A stretch of 64,000 nucleotides of DNA, taken from contig OX439134.1 in assembly GCA_949318235.1 (NCBI GenBank), forward strand, positions 30,877,749 to 30,941,748. Direction: 5' to 3'. A model generated the notes under the pieces. That model did no database searches. It worked only from the letters and a program-made list of their open reading frames with translations, and was not told the origin of the DNA. Each line of letters opens with the position of its first letter. The first letter of the stretch is position 1. This document shows, piece by piece, positions 13,672 to 26,744 of this stretch. The translations under genes and the position numbers were made by a program. Origin of the DNA: Ecdyonurus torrentis. Taxonomy: Eukaryota; Arthropoda; Insecta; Ephemeroptera; Heptageniidae.

Positions 13672-14200
13672 ATGACAAAAATAAATACGTAATAATTATG
13701 CTGGCAAATTTTCATCGCAATTTATTCAATGCAGAATAATCTATGATATTCTGCATAGTAGTTAAGTTACAAAGCATAAATATTATGTTCTACAGCTTAA
13801 CAACTAATTCTAATTTAAAGGAATAGACCAGAAGAAAACATAAGCATTTATGTCACAAAATACTTGATGGGACTTACATAAATAACTTTAGTTTGTCTCA
13901 AAACCCAACTGTACCTCCGTAGAAGTGATCAGAAAATTTTTATTTATGCAACCCGCACAACATCTTTTACTAATTTTTGCATGTTTCTGGCGTCATAAAC
14001 ATGGATATTTACGTAAATTGCATACTTTACAGTATTTTCACGCTCTCGCGTGGGGCTACATTAATATTCTGGTAAAAAATGTCATCAGTTTTGAAGATTC
14101 CATTTCGTGTTTATGCATGTTGTTTTATGTGGTCTATGGCTTCAACAGTATTAAATTTATGCTATAAATCCAGCATAAGTTACGTTATTTGTTATTTTTT
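13672..14200 (+). mobile_element. MITE family F, copy F2 (split by A3)
   Basis: Starts GACAAAAATAAATACGTAAT, breaks at 13815, and resumes after 14145 with TTTATGCTATAAATCCAGCA to CGTTATTTG. Confidence 0.6.
13819..14140 (+). mobile_element. MITE family A, copy A3
   Basis: AGGAATAGACCAGAAGAAAA to GGTCTATGGC. The left side has TTAA; the right is TTCAA, a likely point change. It is nested in F2. Confidence 0.8.
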
Positions 14201-14442
14201 GTATAATTATTTTGTAATATCTAAACTATTTTGTATAAATTAATGTAAATTAGATTTTTTAGATTAAAAAAAAACTCCTATAAAGGCACTGATATTATAT
14301 ATTATAATATATAATGGATCGATAAAAAATATCTTAAAATACCTGAAAATCATTATTGATTTGAAGGGACTCATTGATTTATAATTGATTTATAATTTGC
14401 AAGAGACCATTATGGAGTCACCTAAATTGGGCTATAACGTCA

Positions 14443-14679
14443 GATAGGATGTATCCGCATGACGTCATACTAAATGCGTTTCAACGCCATACTATAGCAA
14501 TAAATAACATTGATCAGTAAAAGACAGACGTTGATTTTGGCTAGTTTCTTTGTCAATTTGGGTAATACTTTTCTTTTTATTTTGTTTTCCTCGCATACCT
14601 AAAACCCTATTTCAATCTATTAACAGCACTAATGCTATCAAAAATTTTGCTAACTAAACTAACAAAATGTATAACTTCC
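14443..14679 (+). mobile_element. MITE family D, copy D1 (truncated)
   Basis: TAGGATGTATCCGCATGACG through ACTAACAAAATG. The 3' end is missing where D2 begins. Confidence 0.7.
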
Positions 14680-14986
14680 TATAGGGTGTATGCACATGAC
14701 GTCACATTTAATGCGCTTGGAGGCCATACTGGAGTAGTGAATATCATTGCTCAGCATAGGACAAACTTCATTTAAGCACATTTTCTTTGGGAAATCGGGT
14801 ATTTTTTTTGGTAATTGTAATTTTTCTCACATACTTGAGATACTAATTCAACATATTTACAGCAATGCTCTCAAAAATATTGCATAGTAGTTTTAAACTG
14901 GCAAAATGATTTATTTTCCTATGCCACCCATGTTATTGAGTAATCCAACATGGCGTTGACTTTAAAATGAATGTAACCACCCTATA
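14680..14986 (+). mobile_element. MITE family D, copy D2 (complete)
   Basis: 307 bp from TATAGGGTGTATGCACATGA to TGTAACCACCCTATA. Landmarks are TGACGTCA near the 5' end, GCTCAGCATAGGACAAAC, CTCACATACTTGAGATACTA and CCTATGCCACCCATGTTATT. TA is the likely target. No coding frame. Confidence 0.85.
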
Positions 14987-15120
14987 ATCACTATTAAATA
15001 TAGTTTAATTTGTGTAGTTACAAAAGGCTGTTTCTTAAATCGAGCTGGCAAGAATTATTATACGCATTATATATTATATCCGTGTATTAATTTAAAAATC
15101 ATGCCATAATTCTATGTTTG

Positions 15121-15163
<43 letters not shown>

Positions 15164-15654
15164 AAGTCTTGTTTGAATTTTCTAGACAAAGGGGCGAAAT
15201 AATTAAATATAAAGCCTAAGGCAAGAAAGTATGCACGAACTCACAATTTTTTTTTTTTTTTTTTTTTCTGATATAGGAATTTGAATTTTTCATGGAGTTA
15301 ACTCAACGAACAAATTAATTAAACTATTCTAGAGTATAAAGAGAATTTTTTCCCTCGTGCACAAAAATGTGAATGGATTTTTTTTTTCACTAAAAGATAC
15401 CAAGAAAATTGCTTTCTTTTATGTACGTATGTATGTAAAAATAATAATAATGTCATTGCAATTTAAATTAAAAATTTTCGTTTGAAAACTTTTTTTTTTT
15501 TTTTTGCGAATTTTTTATTTTTTATGTTATTACCGAGTGGTTTAGGTAGTTAAGCGTAAGTTAAAAAAAATTGTTAATGCGAATAAAAAGAAATATCATA
15601 CAAAATTTAATGGTATGATTATTTGAATAGCAAAATGTTCTATCTTGATCGAAT
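14987..15654. other. AT-rich DNA with T-tracts
   Basis: Contains T runs at 15124, 15249 and 15491. TTACCGAGTGGTTTAGGTAG at 15530 faintly resembles a Pol III A box but has no B box. Confidence 0.4.
15124..15162. repeat. Poly(T) tract, 39 bases
   Basis: T run. A second run of about 19 T lies at 15249. Confidence 0.95.
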
Positions 15655-16170
15655 GAACGGAAAGAAATCAATTACGTAATTTATTCTTTATGTTATTATA
15701 TAGCATAAATATGATACTAAATTAGGAAATATAATATAATTATGTAAGAGGACAAAATATTTATGCTATGTAACAAAGCTATTATAAAGTATAGCGAAAT
15801 CTATTTCGTATTATCAAACAAAATGTGCTAAAATGAGCTAGCATAATTAATAATTTTGCCGCTCAAATGTTGCACGAAATAGCTCAAATGTTGCTCTTTT
15901 GTAATAAAATATCTATAAAATGCTAAATATCTTAACTATTATGCTATGTAGTATAATCACTGTACATTATAGCATAACTTATGTTGCTATGCATAAATAT
16001 TGCTGTATTGAGCTAGCATAATTATTGCTTATTTATTTTTGTCCGTGCAATACAAATATGCACATATATCATAATTGTTGCTATATTATAATTACATTTA
16101 ACAATTATGCTGTACAACATAAATATTATGCTATATATCAGTTGCTAATTAATGCAAGAAATTGTGATAA
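15655..16170. mobile_element. Cluster of decayed family F MITEs
   Basis: At least two, probably three, F copies in both orientations: AGAAATCAATTACGTAATTT at 15663, GAGCTAGCATAATTAATAAT at 15834 and TTATTTTTGTCCGTGC at 16032. Boundaries are blurred by decay. Confidence 0.5.
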
Positions 16171-16561
16171 TATATTGATGATATAAATTATAATTAAGAG
16201 CACACTTGCTTTCCTTTGTGGAAAAAAAAAACGAAAAAAAAAAACGTAATTTTATGATGTATAAATAACTTTATAAAACGTGTTTATTGATAAACTTGAA
16301 GCAAAACTAAAATAAAGTACACAGTATTACATTAGTATAAGTATACTATGTTATTACATTAGTACATACATAATATGCAAATAACCTTTAACATTAAAAA
16401 CATCTGGTTTATTATTTGAAATAATAAACAAAAGTAAACAGGAGAAAATAAAATGTTATAGTTAGTGAATATGCTTATGTAAGCGGAAACAAAAAATTTC
16501 AACGTTCGAATGAAAAAAAAAAGTGCACTTTATGCACTTGAGTAAAGCTTGTATGTTGAAA

Positions 16562-16705
16562 TGAGGGAGGGAGGGAGGGAGGGAGAGAGAGAGAGAGACA
16601 GAGAGAGAGAGAGAGTTACTGGGAAAATTTTCATCTGTTTGTCCTGATCTTTGTTCAATATACACAAAATGTCATCGCCTTTCTCTCTCTCTCTCTCTCT
16701 CTCTC
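16562..16705. repeat. (GGGA)n/(GA)n and (CT)n pair, hairpin-capable
   Basis: A GA array at 16562-16615 and a TC array at 16681-16705, 65 bp apart, are complementary. Confidence 0.9.
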
Positions 16706-16913
16706 CAGAAGTACAAAATTCACACTTGAATTGTACAAACAAAATATATTGAACCAACAGTCTCCTAACACAGGATTAAACATACTATACTGATTGATAA
16801 ATAAATATACGAGAACATTTAATACCAATAGAAATCTAGGTTATATAGATATTTACATTTACATTTTTTTTAGTTTTGCCACCTGCATGTGTTTTTGGAA
16901 TTCTATATAATCG

Positions 16914-17210
16914 CGATGTAGTAGCGAACAAAATGTGTATCTCGTTTTTTATCCGAGGAATCAAAATGTGTATCTCGTTTTTTATCAGAGAAAGCAAAAT
17001 GTGTAAATTGTTTTCTTGTCACAGGAAGCAAAATGTGTATCTCGTTTTCTTGCCACAGGTAGCAAAATGTGTATCTTGTTACCGAACAAGATTTCGCTCG
17101 ACTTACACAATTTGCTTTTTTTCTTGTGACAAAAAAAACAAATACACATTTTAATTACCCCGACAAAAAAAGCAAAAAAAGAGATACACATATTGTTTGC
17201 TACAACATCG
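16914..17210. mobile_element. Family I foldback, copy I2
   Basis: Ends ATGTAGTAGCGAAC and GTTTGCTACAACAT. The left arm has five tandem AAAATGTGTA..TCG units, mirrored on the right by inverted units. Open frames on both strands follow the tandem repeat and are not genes. Confidence 0.75.
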
Positions 17211-17262
17211 ATACATACAGTATTATTATACACCCTGGCCAAAACAAGACAGATTTTATTAC

Positions 17263-17408
17263 AACCGGATGTGCCCCTTTTTCTCAAACAATATTCCCCT
17301 GATAAAGACCAAAATTTTACAGCTGATCAATATAATACTAAAGTTATTTTGCATTAAATTTTATTCGTATAAATTGATTGTAATCTGAGAAAAGGGGTAC
17401 TTCCGGTG
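17263..17408. mobile_element. Small inverted-repeat element
   Basis: AACCGGATGTGCCCCTTTTT and AAAAGGGGTACTTCCGGTG enclose about 100 bp of AT-rich sequence. Single copy. Confidence 0.45.
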
Positions 17409-19075
17409 CTTGCTGCTTTATTTACGTTTCTTTTGTGTGATTTCTCACTTAATTTTTAATCCTTTTTGTTTAAAAAAGCAATTAAAAGCAAAGTCAACAT
17501 TGTATATAAATTCATGTGTAAAAAACTGAAAGAAATCCAAAACTTGATTGCATTTTTGAATATTTACAAAAGTATAGTAAAATTGAACAAAGTAAAATGA
17601 AAATTTTAAATTAAAAAATAATATTTTGATTTCCTGAAGTAAATAAAATAAAAAAAGTTAATCTCTTTGGCTTTCGTTCTTCTTTTGTTATCATAAGATT
17701 ATCGTGTTATCAAGAGAAATCTAATTTACATCCAGCCTCGTGTTATTGAAGTGACTGAGGGGAGTTCGAAATCTTTATTTGACAATGTCATGATAGAAAA
17801 TAGCTTAGTCGCAAAGTCCACTTTTTAAGCATGGTCCGATCTTATGGTAATTTGAACCAATCACAGAGTTTGTACATTTTTTTTTTTTTTGCGACAAAAG
17901 ATTTAACATTAGATCTCTAATTAATTATAATCTGTATGGAGAGACGTAAAAATTGTTATCTTAATTTCCACATTTATTAAAAATAGATGATATAAAAAAA
18001 ATGATAGTGGAAACCAACAAGAAGTAACAAAAATTTCAAGTGTAAAATATTCTCAACAATTAAAATTTAAGTGAAAGGAAATTTTACTTAAATTTAAAAT
18101 TATAGTTATTAAATTAACAAATTTTAATTAAAAATTCTCAAACAAAATTATTGATTTAATTTTCACGCTATATGATGATGTTCTTACTACCAAAAATTTG
18201 GTTAAATTGAGAGGTTGTACGACTGATTTCACCCACTGAAAAGTCGTTACTTATTATTATTATTTATAAACAAAAACCTTACCATAGTGAAGAGATTCCC
18301 ATATAGTTAAACAAAAATATTGCTAGCAAATGCAGAGACAATAAAAACTTAACACACGCATATTGGATAGCTTTCGGCACTAAACTCCAAGAGAAAACAG
18401 AATACGTGTGTGTGCCTTCATCAATCCTTACAGACTCAGACAGAAGGCAGAGAGAACAATTTATTATATTTATACTCATGTATACTCATTGAAAAGGCAG
18501 TTAACCCATTCAAATATCATTAATAGTTATATATTTTCATTATAATAATATAATAACTTTATTTTATTAACAAAAAAAAAATGTCATAAAAAGTGGGGGT
18601 TAAAAAAATTCACCTTCCTCATTCTAAAACTAAGATTTTCTACACATAGAGGGGGTTATTGTTTTGATGAATTGGATACATTGATTTCTAAGATAGCACA
18701 CATGTAATATAGCAGCTAGAAGGTTTTCTCAGTGAAAAAAAAAAAAAAAAAAAAAAAAGTTCACATACTAAAAAAAATATATATATTTGGTAGTAGATTT
18801 TGTATTCTGTACATTTACTGGGCATAACATGTGCTCAAAGCTTGTACTCTCAAATTGAATAGAGTTCATTTTTATACCAAAGTATGTAATACCTACTTTA
18901 TTTTTCAACATGAAATATTTTTTTCAGAATTTATATTTTGATGTGTCTGGTTGGTTGAAGACATGAGAAGTGAGGAAGTGACTGGGCAAGAAAAGTAGCC
19001 ACAATAACAAGGTACAGTCTAACAAGGAGGTAGTTCTGTATCTCTACTGCAATGTGGTTCTACAGTTAAGGGTTG
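17409..19075. other. AT-rich DNA with one candidate first exon
   Basis: On the minus strand 18480-18287 has balanced composition and ends at a good donor (CTATG/GTAAGG). It could be a 5' exon. Nothing else stands out. Confidence 0.3.
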
Positions 19076-19079
19076 TAGG

Positions 19080-19405
19080 TAGCTTGTAATTCAAAATCTA
19101 ATAAGAAAACTTTTAAACTTTATGATGTCATTTGAAACTTAATTGTAACAGCTACTTAAGATATAATTTTAATAACCCATGACCATTAGATAAGAAAGAA
19201 AATAATTATTAAAATTAACATGGACTCTTATGGGGCTAAAGCATCCAAAATTCATAATTTAAAATTTAGCATTGTGACCTTTCAAATTTTTCACATTTTT
19301 GAAGATACCACGACTGCAAGATTTCAGATTTTCCTTTTTTTTTTTTTTTTTTTTTTTTTTTTCCTTTAATTTTTAGTCAAATCCCGCAGTAGCTGATTTC
19401 ACGCC
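19080..19405 (-). mobile_element. MITE family K, copy K1
   Basis: TTAA on both sides (19076-19079, 19406-19409). The interior includes TTTTTAGTCAAATCCCGCAG and AACCCATGACCATTAGATAA, shared with K2 and K3. A 28-T tract is internal. Confidence 0.7.
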
Positions 19406-20267
19406 TTAACGAAGATGGTGAACGACTTGGTGGGGAAATAGTCAAAAGAAGAACTTTATTTTTATAAAAATTCTTTCTACGTTATTTATACCCAGCAAAA
19501 AAAAATACTATAATTTTTAAATGACATTGAATGAATTAAAATAATAATAACAATAAAAAAAATCTGAAAAATATTTAATTTGATTTTTTATTAAAAAAAA
19601 AATCTCTAATTTAACTTAACAGTTGGCGCTAAAATTTGAATACAAGGAGAATTCCCTTATTTTTAAAAATAAATTTCCCTTACTTTTTATTATATCTTTC
19701 AAAATATTTATGCCAATGTTGCCGATGTCTGAAAATCTATATTAATTAATTATCTAATTAATTGGGTTATTAATCGAAATTTTGGGATGCAAATTTTTTG
19801 AGCAATTATTAAAAAATAGATTTCTTTACTTTAAAATTAAAATTATATATTTTTATGGCGCCAGACGTCCTTTAGACTTTTCTTTAGTGTAGCCTGTAAC
19901 TATTTTTGTATCATTCAATTTAGTAAATAAAAATCACAGAGCAAATAAGTGACAAAAACGTAGAGAAATATTATGAAGGTGAAAATATAAGACCTTACTA
20001 CATAAAATATCAATAAGAGAAAAAGAAAGTCCGAACGATTATCCGTCATACTTTCTCTAATACATGACGTCCGTCGCGGTGGAGAAAATAATACGACAAT
20101 AAAATGAAAGTATTGTACAGACGTGCGTACTCTTTAAGTTACGATTGTTTCAAATTGCCTCATACACATTCAGTGAATGTTATCAGAGAAATAGAGTCGG
20201 CAAGACGGAAAATAAATTATCATAGTTGGTACCATGGATATATAAACAGGATAGGAAGCTATTGTTG
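19406..20267. other. AT-rich intergenic DNA, nothing recognised
   Basis: No supported gene or repeat. Confidence 0.5.
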
Positions 20268-20459
20268 AAAAAACGATCCCTTAATGGTGTAATTCAAATT
20301 TTCACCGCAACAAAGCAAGAATACAAAATTGCGTATAAAAGTGGCGCTGTGATCTGTGTGTGAATTTTAAAATTCGCACACAGATCGCAGCGCCACTTAC
20401 ATTTTACATGTTGATTGTTGCGGTGAAAATTTGAACTACATCAACAAGGGTTCATTTTT
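20268..20459. mobile_element. Family M palindromic MITE
   Basis: About 190 bp. The arms read CAAATTTTCACCGCAACAA and its complement, and the inner part CACACAGATCGCAGCGCCAC makes a near-perfect hairpin around 20368. Confidence 0.8.
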
Positions 20460-20535
20460 AGTATAGGACAATTACACAGGAGCTCACGAACCTGGTTGTT
20501 ACTGTAAACTACACACAAATATTGAGCTTTAAAAT

Positions 20536-20720
20536 CATAATTTCCTATTTGTTCAATACAGCATAATATATAGGCTATAATGCATAATAACTATGCTGCA
20601 ATAGCATAAATATTATATTTAATTTAACAACATAATTATTTATGTTATTGTATTTTAGCATTATTTATGCTATAATGACATAAATATAGCATAAATTACG
20701 TAAATTATTATTTCCGTGAC
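20536..20720 (-). mobile_element. MITE family F, copy F4
   Basis: TTTGTTCAATACAGCATAAT through GCATAAATTACGTAAATTAT and TTTCCGTG. The left terminus is eroded. Confidence 0.6.
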
Positions 20721-20754
20721 GAGCTAACTATATTTACCGCTGCAGAAATAACGT

Positions 20755-21207
20755 TCATACTAGCTCGTTCTACACTTCTCCCAATACTAGTTCGAGCGGA
20801 TACAGTGTAATTAACAATGTAAAGTCAACTGTGATTGGCTAGTAGGTTTATAACACGCTCTCTGATTGGTTTAGCACCGCGGATACAGCTTTTGGTGGGA
20901 ACGACCTTGTTTTGTATAAACTACGCACAACTCTTGAGCCGGCTTCGAAATTTTTACTTTGTTAAAAACATCTAATCATGACGTCATTACCTGTTTACTA
21001 CGTTTGGTTCATCAATGTTATTTCTACGTTTAGAACTTGAACTTGATAAGAATGAATGAAAATTTATAAAAAAAAGAAGTTCCATTCTCAATGCGACTCA
21101 CTTTTATCGGCTCAAAAAACAAGATCTACCAATGAATGTGTCTTATTTTGTTGGTCAGCCAATCACTGTAAATAAGATTCACTATATTTTATAGAACAAG
21201 TTACTGT
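20755..21207. mobile_element. Family P, copy P3 (with extra internal segment)
   Basis: TAGCTCGTTCTACAC at the left and TTTTATAGAACAAGTT at the right. From 20917 it follows P2. The segment 20770-20915, with two ATTGGCT/ATTGGTT words, is absent from P1 and P2 and may be another insertion. Confidence 0.6.
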
Positions 21208-21427
21208 TCAAACTTTTTTCAATCAAGTTATTGGTTTGTACTGAAGAGGCAACTGAATAATTTCCGTGTAAAGTTGACGTACTCAGTTACTCGGTAGTAA
21301 GTAATACACATCAAGCTAGATGCATTTTTCATGTAAGTACGTATACCCCACGTGATTGATTCTTGATCTCGCTCACTTTGGTCAGAAAACAAATGTTTTA
21401 TGTATCACTTCAATTGAATAATAAATT

Positions 21428-21428
<1 letters not shown>

Positions 21429-21472
<44 letters not shown>
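21429..21472. repeat. (CT)22 microsatellite
   Basis: A perfect TC run of about 44 bp. Confidence 0.95.
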
Positions 21473-21474
<2 letters not shown>

Positions 21475-21825
21475 GCTACTGTATAATACATCAATATGTT
21501 TTCACAAAAATATGTTCATTTTAAAAACATATTTGTCAAAATATTTTTTTATATTCACTATACAATACGTCACAATTTTATATACACAGATACATTATGG
21601 TTTTTTAAATCATGCACAGATTTTTGAAGTTTCAGCTTCAATCTATCATACATTATAACTTCGTGTTTTATTTTTATTTATTAATTTTTTTTAGGGGGAG
21701 TAGCTAGTAACTTTGATCAGAGATTATTTGTACCATCAAAAACTTCTTAATTTTTTTAAAATTACAGAATTGCATTATTTACAACATACTTGGATTATAA
21801 AGTATTTAAATTTAAGACTCATAAT

Positions 21826-22033
21826 ACACGCAAAAAATAAATCACGTAATTGATTCTGTATTTATGTCATTATAGCATAAAAGATGCTAAATTGTAACAA
21901 CATGAATGATTATGCTGCACAATATAATATTGCTACATAATTATTATGCAATATAGCATGAATTATGCTGTATTAAACAAATTGTGATAAAAAGAGCTAG
22001 CATAATTATTAAGTATTTTATTTTTGTCGGGTG
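21826..22033 (-). mobile_element. MITE family F, copy F5
   Basis: CACGCAAAAAATAAATCACG to TTATTTTTGTCGGGTG, about 208 bp. Confidence 0.7.
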
Positions 22034-22057
22034 TACACATAAAATCAAATTATACTG

Positions 22058-22639
22058 TATAGGGTGGTTTTCATTCATGTTAAAGGACTAGTAAATGCTA
22101 CCCATTAACCCTATTTTTTAAACGTTCATCATGTAGACTATAATGAGAGCAGTAAAAATATGTATCACAATAATTTTTATTATTTTTCTTTCGTGGTGTT
22201 TTGAGGGTGTTAAGAAAATGTCTTAGCAGTTATGAGTCACACTAAAACAAGTCAGGGGAAACGTTCCCCTCATTTCATATCTCAGAATATTCAGAGTGGG
22301 GCGCAACCAATATTGCGCGGAGCTGTTGCCCCGTTGCGCGTTGCTGAATCTGTGGGAAAAAGTTTGAAAGTTTTTTTTGGAATGAACTAATCTTACGAAA
22401 CGCTCGGTACTTTCAAAGTAAATATTATAAGCATAAACCGTGCGCTCTTTGCATTACTTTATTTATTTATTATTCTTACTTATGAGTTTATTCGTTTATT
22501 TATTTATTCATTTATTTGTTTGTTTATTTATTTATTATTATTTCTATTTATGAGCTTATTAGTCTATTTATTTATTTATTTTGTGAAAGATTGCTTTCCA
22601 TAAAGGGATAAAGAAAAATTTTCATGTACAGTTTATTTG

Positions 22640-22676
<37 letters not shown>

Positions 22677-22848
22677 GTACGGTGATAAGATGAAATAAAA
22701 ACGTTACGGCTTTTGTGTTTTTCCAAAGGTAAATAATGCATGGTTACACTAGGCCGTAATGCATGGACGGATTGGGCGCCGAGATTTCAAGGATTTCTCG
22801 ATGGGCCGCGGCAAAAGTAGGCCACCGTGGGCCAAGTCAGCAAAAAAA

Positions 22849-22880
<32 letters not shown>

Positions 22881-24024
22881 ACAGAGAGAGAGAGAGAAAA
22901 CAAAGAATGAGATGAAATTCCACCGAGTAAATTTAAGCAAAATGATATAAATATTGCTTTTTTTTTTCGTTTTTAGCCAGTTTTTCTTTCTTTTTTCTTG
23001 TATTTTTGAATTACTATAAAAAAAATATATATAATTATATATTTTCATGTATAGCAGTTTAGAATTGTTCTGCTCAAAATTAAATTTCATTTTTAATATT
23101 TATAAAGAATTAATCATCTTTCAAAAAATTAGCCTATTTTTATTATTATTATTTATTTTTTTATTTATCCGTAATAAATTTGCGCTGAAAAAACAGAAGA
23201 AAAAAACTGAAAAAAATTGCAACCGTAATTTGGGGGGGGGGGGGGTCGTAGGTTGCAATAACAAAACAAACAGACAAATAAATCAATAAACTCATAAATA
23301 GAAATAATAATAAATAATAAATAAATAAACGAATAAACTCATAAGTAAGAATAATAAATAAATAAAGTAATGCAAAGAGCGCACGGTTTATGCTTATAAT
23401 ATTTACTTTGAAAGTACCGAGCGTTTCGTAAGATTAGTTCATTCCAAAAAAAACTTTCAAACTTTTTCCCACAGATTCAGCAACGCGCAACGGGGCAACA
23501 GCTCCGCGCAATATTGGTTGCGCCCCACTCTGAATATTCTGAGATATGAAATGAGGGGAACGTTTCCCCTGACTTGTTTTAGTGTGACTCATAACTGCTA
23601 AGACATTTTCTTAACACCCTCAAAACACCACGAAAGAAAAATAATAAAAATTATTGTGATACATATTTTTACTGCTCTCATTATAGTCTACATGATGAAC
23701 GTATAAAAAATAGGGTTAATAGGTAGCATTTACTAGTCCTTTAAAGTCAACGTCATAAGTGAGTACTAAATAACATTGGCCGGTATAGGAAAATTGCCCA
23801 TTTTGCCACTTTAAAAATACTTGGTAATTTTTTTGAGAGTATTGATGCTGTTAACAGGTTGAATTAGTAACTCAAGTATGCAAGAAATATATAATAATAA
23901 AAGAAATAGCTAATTTTTCAAAGAAAAAAAAACCTAAGTTTGTCCTATGCTTAGCAATGTTATTCATTGCTCAAGAAGAGCATCGAAAAGCATTCAGAAT
24001 GACGTCATGCGTACACACCCTATA
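22058..24024 (-). mobile_element. MITE family D, copy D3, split by foldback E
   Basis: TATAGGGTGG...CATTCATG at 22058-22079 and the remainder AGTCAACGTCATAAG...CACACCCTATA at 23745-24024. The break is exactly at the TTAA of CATGTTAAAGTC. In intact D copies (28623, 43584) this site is unbroken. Confidence 0.85.
22084..23740. mobile_element. Foldback element E (1657 bp, long near-identical arms)
   Basis: TTAA target duplication at 22080-22083 and 23741-23744. Termini are AGGACTAGTAAATGCTACC / GGTAGCATTTACTAGTCCT. The arms run about 490 bp. Over the first 415 bp I see only a couple of substitutions, so the insertion is young. The arms have a GC-richer core (GGGGCGCAACCAATATTGCG). The middle holds (CT)16, an A-tract, a poly-G run and a short CpG-rich stretch (22775-22830). 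No transposase frame is visible, so it depends on an outside enzyme. Confidence 0.9.
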
Positions 24025-24984
<960 letters not shown>

Positions 24985-25256
24985 AATTTTATAACAATGC
25001 ATTACAGGGGTTTTTATTTAAAATTCTAATTAAGTCAAAATAGAAACTATTTTTAAATTGAGAAATATTACTAAAACTGCTTTCGGAACAAAAATTTTTT
25101 TTTATTTTTTTTTTTTTTTTTATTCATTCAATTTTATTTGAAAAATACAGTATTTGTTTTGTTGAACACAAATATCGTAGAAAAAAAGTATCGTGAAAAT
25201 TAAGTTACTCTTTTGACTATTTCCGTTCCAAGTCAGCCACGCTCTTCGTTAAGACA
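24985..25256 (+). repeat. Repeat family W, copy W4 (3' part)
   Basis: Matches W from TAAGTCAAAATAGAAACT to TTTCCGTTCCAAGTCAGCCA. It carries a T-rich tract inside. Confidence 0.5.
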
Positions 25257-25274
25257 CTGACCGCATATGTTTCC

Positions 25275-25420
25275 TCAAAATGCAGAAAAGTAAGTGCCGG
25301 AAGAGGAAACCACGTGACGGTAAAAGTGGGAGGTAGCTCAAGGTTAGCTTGCTGCTGGCACGAAGTTTTCTCCCACTTTTACAGTCACGTGGTTTCCTCG
25401 TCCGGCATTTCCTTTTCCAT
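25275..25420. mobile_element. Family N palindromic MITE, copy N1
   Basis: Arms GAGGAAACCACGTGACGGTA and TACAGTCACGTGGTTTCCTC, so each arm carries a CACGTG E-box. The loop is AGCTCAAGGTTAGCTTGCTG. Confidence 0.8.
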
Positions 25421-25449
25421 TAGATCATTGTAAATATTATCATATCCTA

Positions 25450-25753
25450 TATAGGGTGTATGCACATGACGTCATACCGTATGTGCTTCAACACTATACC
25501 GGATAAATAGAAAGAATTGCTCAGCATAGGACAAACGTGATTTTTGGCTATTTTCTTTGAGCAATCAGCTTTTTCTATTATTATTATTATTTTCATCACA
25601 TACGTGAATCTTAATTCAACCTGTTAATAGCATCAATGTTCTCAAAAATATTGCTTAAGTATTTATAAACTGACCACATATGTCATTTTTTCATACTGTC
25701 CAATATTATTGAGTGCGCATGGCGTCGAAATTTATATGAACGCAACCACCCTA
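25450..25753 (+). mobile_element. MITE family D, copy D4
   Basis: TATAGGGTGTATGCACATGA to ACCACCCTA. All internal landmarks of D are present. Confidence 0.8.
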
Positions 25754-26277
25754 CAAAAATATAGCTTAAAAGCAGCAAAACTGATATAAAATATATACAC
25801 TTTAATAGATTTTGTTTTTTGAGTGTACAAAAATTATGTGACCCTTATAGTAAGAGAATATTGTAGTAAAAATTTACGCAACGTCACAACATAAAGTGTT
25901 AAAAAAAAAAAGAAAAAAAAAAGTTGATTATAAAAATAAACATAAAAAGTTTTATGATTTCTTATTTAGGTGGCAGAGAAAAAACAAACGAAGTTCATTT
26001 TAACATGCAAATATAAGCTGGAAAATATATGTCAAATAAAAATAAGGAAATTAAATATTTTCATAACTAAATATTATGTTTTGTTTTTAATAACTTTAAT
26101 AAATGACATTTATATAAATCAACGTTTTTATTTAACTCGTAAAAACTTCAATTTTATCTTTCTTCAGATTTTTATAATACATGAGGATTACAAGTTCTTG
26201 CTTATAAAAAAAGAAGTTAAGTACATGTAAAGTCTTCTTAATTTTACTTGCTCACTCACTCATTTAAGGCTTAACTT
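25754..26277. other. AT-rich DNA with an unsupported 86-codon frame
   Basis: The frame at 25970-26230 is Lys/Ile/Asn/Phe-rich as expected of random AT-rich DNA. Confidence 0.5.
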
Positions 26278-26744
26278 TAGACCTGGGCAAAGCAAAATTT
26301 CGCAAAATTGGTTCGATAACTTTTTAATTTTTTTTAGAGGGGTTAAAGAGTAAGTTCAGAGGTTACAACATGGCTTTCTCAATGTTAGATAATTAGAAGA
26401 ACTGTTCATTAACTCATATATGATGACCCAAAGCCCTTTCGTAGCCCCTCAAACTTGTGCTCATCCTACGAGATATGCAACCCGTTACAACATTTTCTAT
26501 AGTAAAGCCGTAACTATGACGTAAAAGATACGGGAAGAGTTGCATATCTCGCAGGATGATCACGAGTTTGCGGGGCTATGGAAGGGCTTTGGGCCATCAT
26601 ATGTGAGTCAATGAACATTTTTTCTCATTATCTAACATTGAAAAAGCCATGTTGTAACCCCTGAACTTTCTCTTTAACCCCTCTAAAAGTATTTTTTTAA
26701 AGTTATCGAACCAATTTGGAGATATTATGTTTTGCCCAGGTCTA
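26278..26744. mobile_element. Palindromic element H, split at its centre by G2
   Basis: Termini TAGACCTGGGCAAAG / TTTGCCCAGGTCTA suggest a TA target. The arms (about 65 bp) include AATTGGTTCGATAACTTT. The inner ends read AGAGGGGTTAA and TTAACCCCTCT, so the centre of the empty element would be a perfect palindrome around TTAA. Confidence 0.75.
26347..26673 (-). mobile_element. MITE family G, copy G2
   Basis: 327 bp with termini AGAGTAAGTTCAG / CTGAACTTTCTCT and TTAA on both sides. The interior contains TAACATTGAAAAAGCCATG and GCATATCTCGCAGGATGATC. A 68-codon frame inside is not supported as a gene. Confidence 0.8.

Noticed and set aside
16876..17388. Several 60-100 codon frames with repeating CISFF/MCKS words
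   Set aside because: The repeated peptide comes from the tandem units of foldback I2. The same words appear in I3 (42609-42857).
22749..23289. Coding region in the middle of foldback E, for example a transposase
   Set aside because: Frames are low-complexity Lys/Phe runs around A- and T-tracts. No catalytic motif is visible.
25970..26230. 86-codon Lys/Ile/Asn-rich frame after an acceptor-like TTATTTAG
   Set aside because: Composition is that of random AT-rich DNA, with no donor, domain or neighbour.
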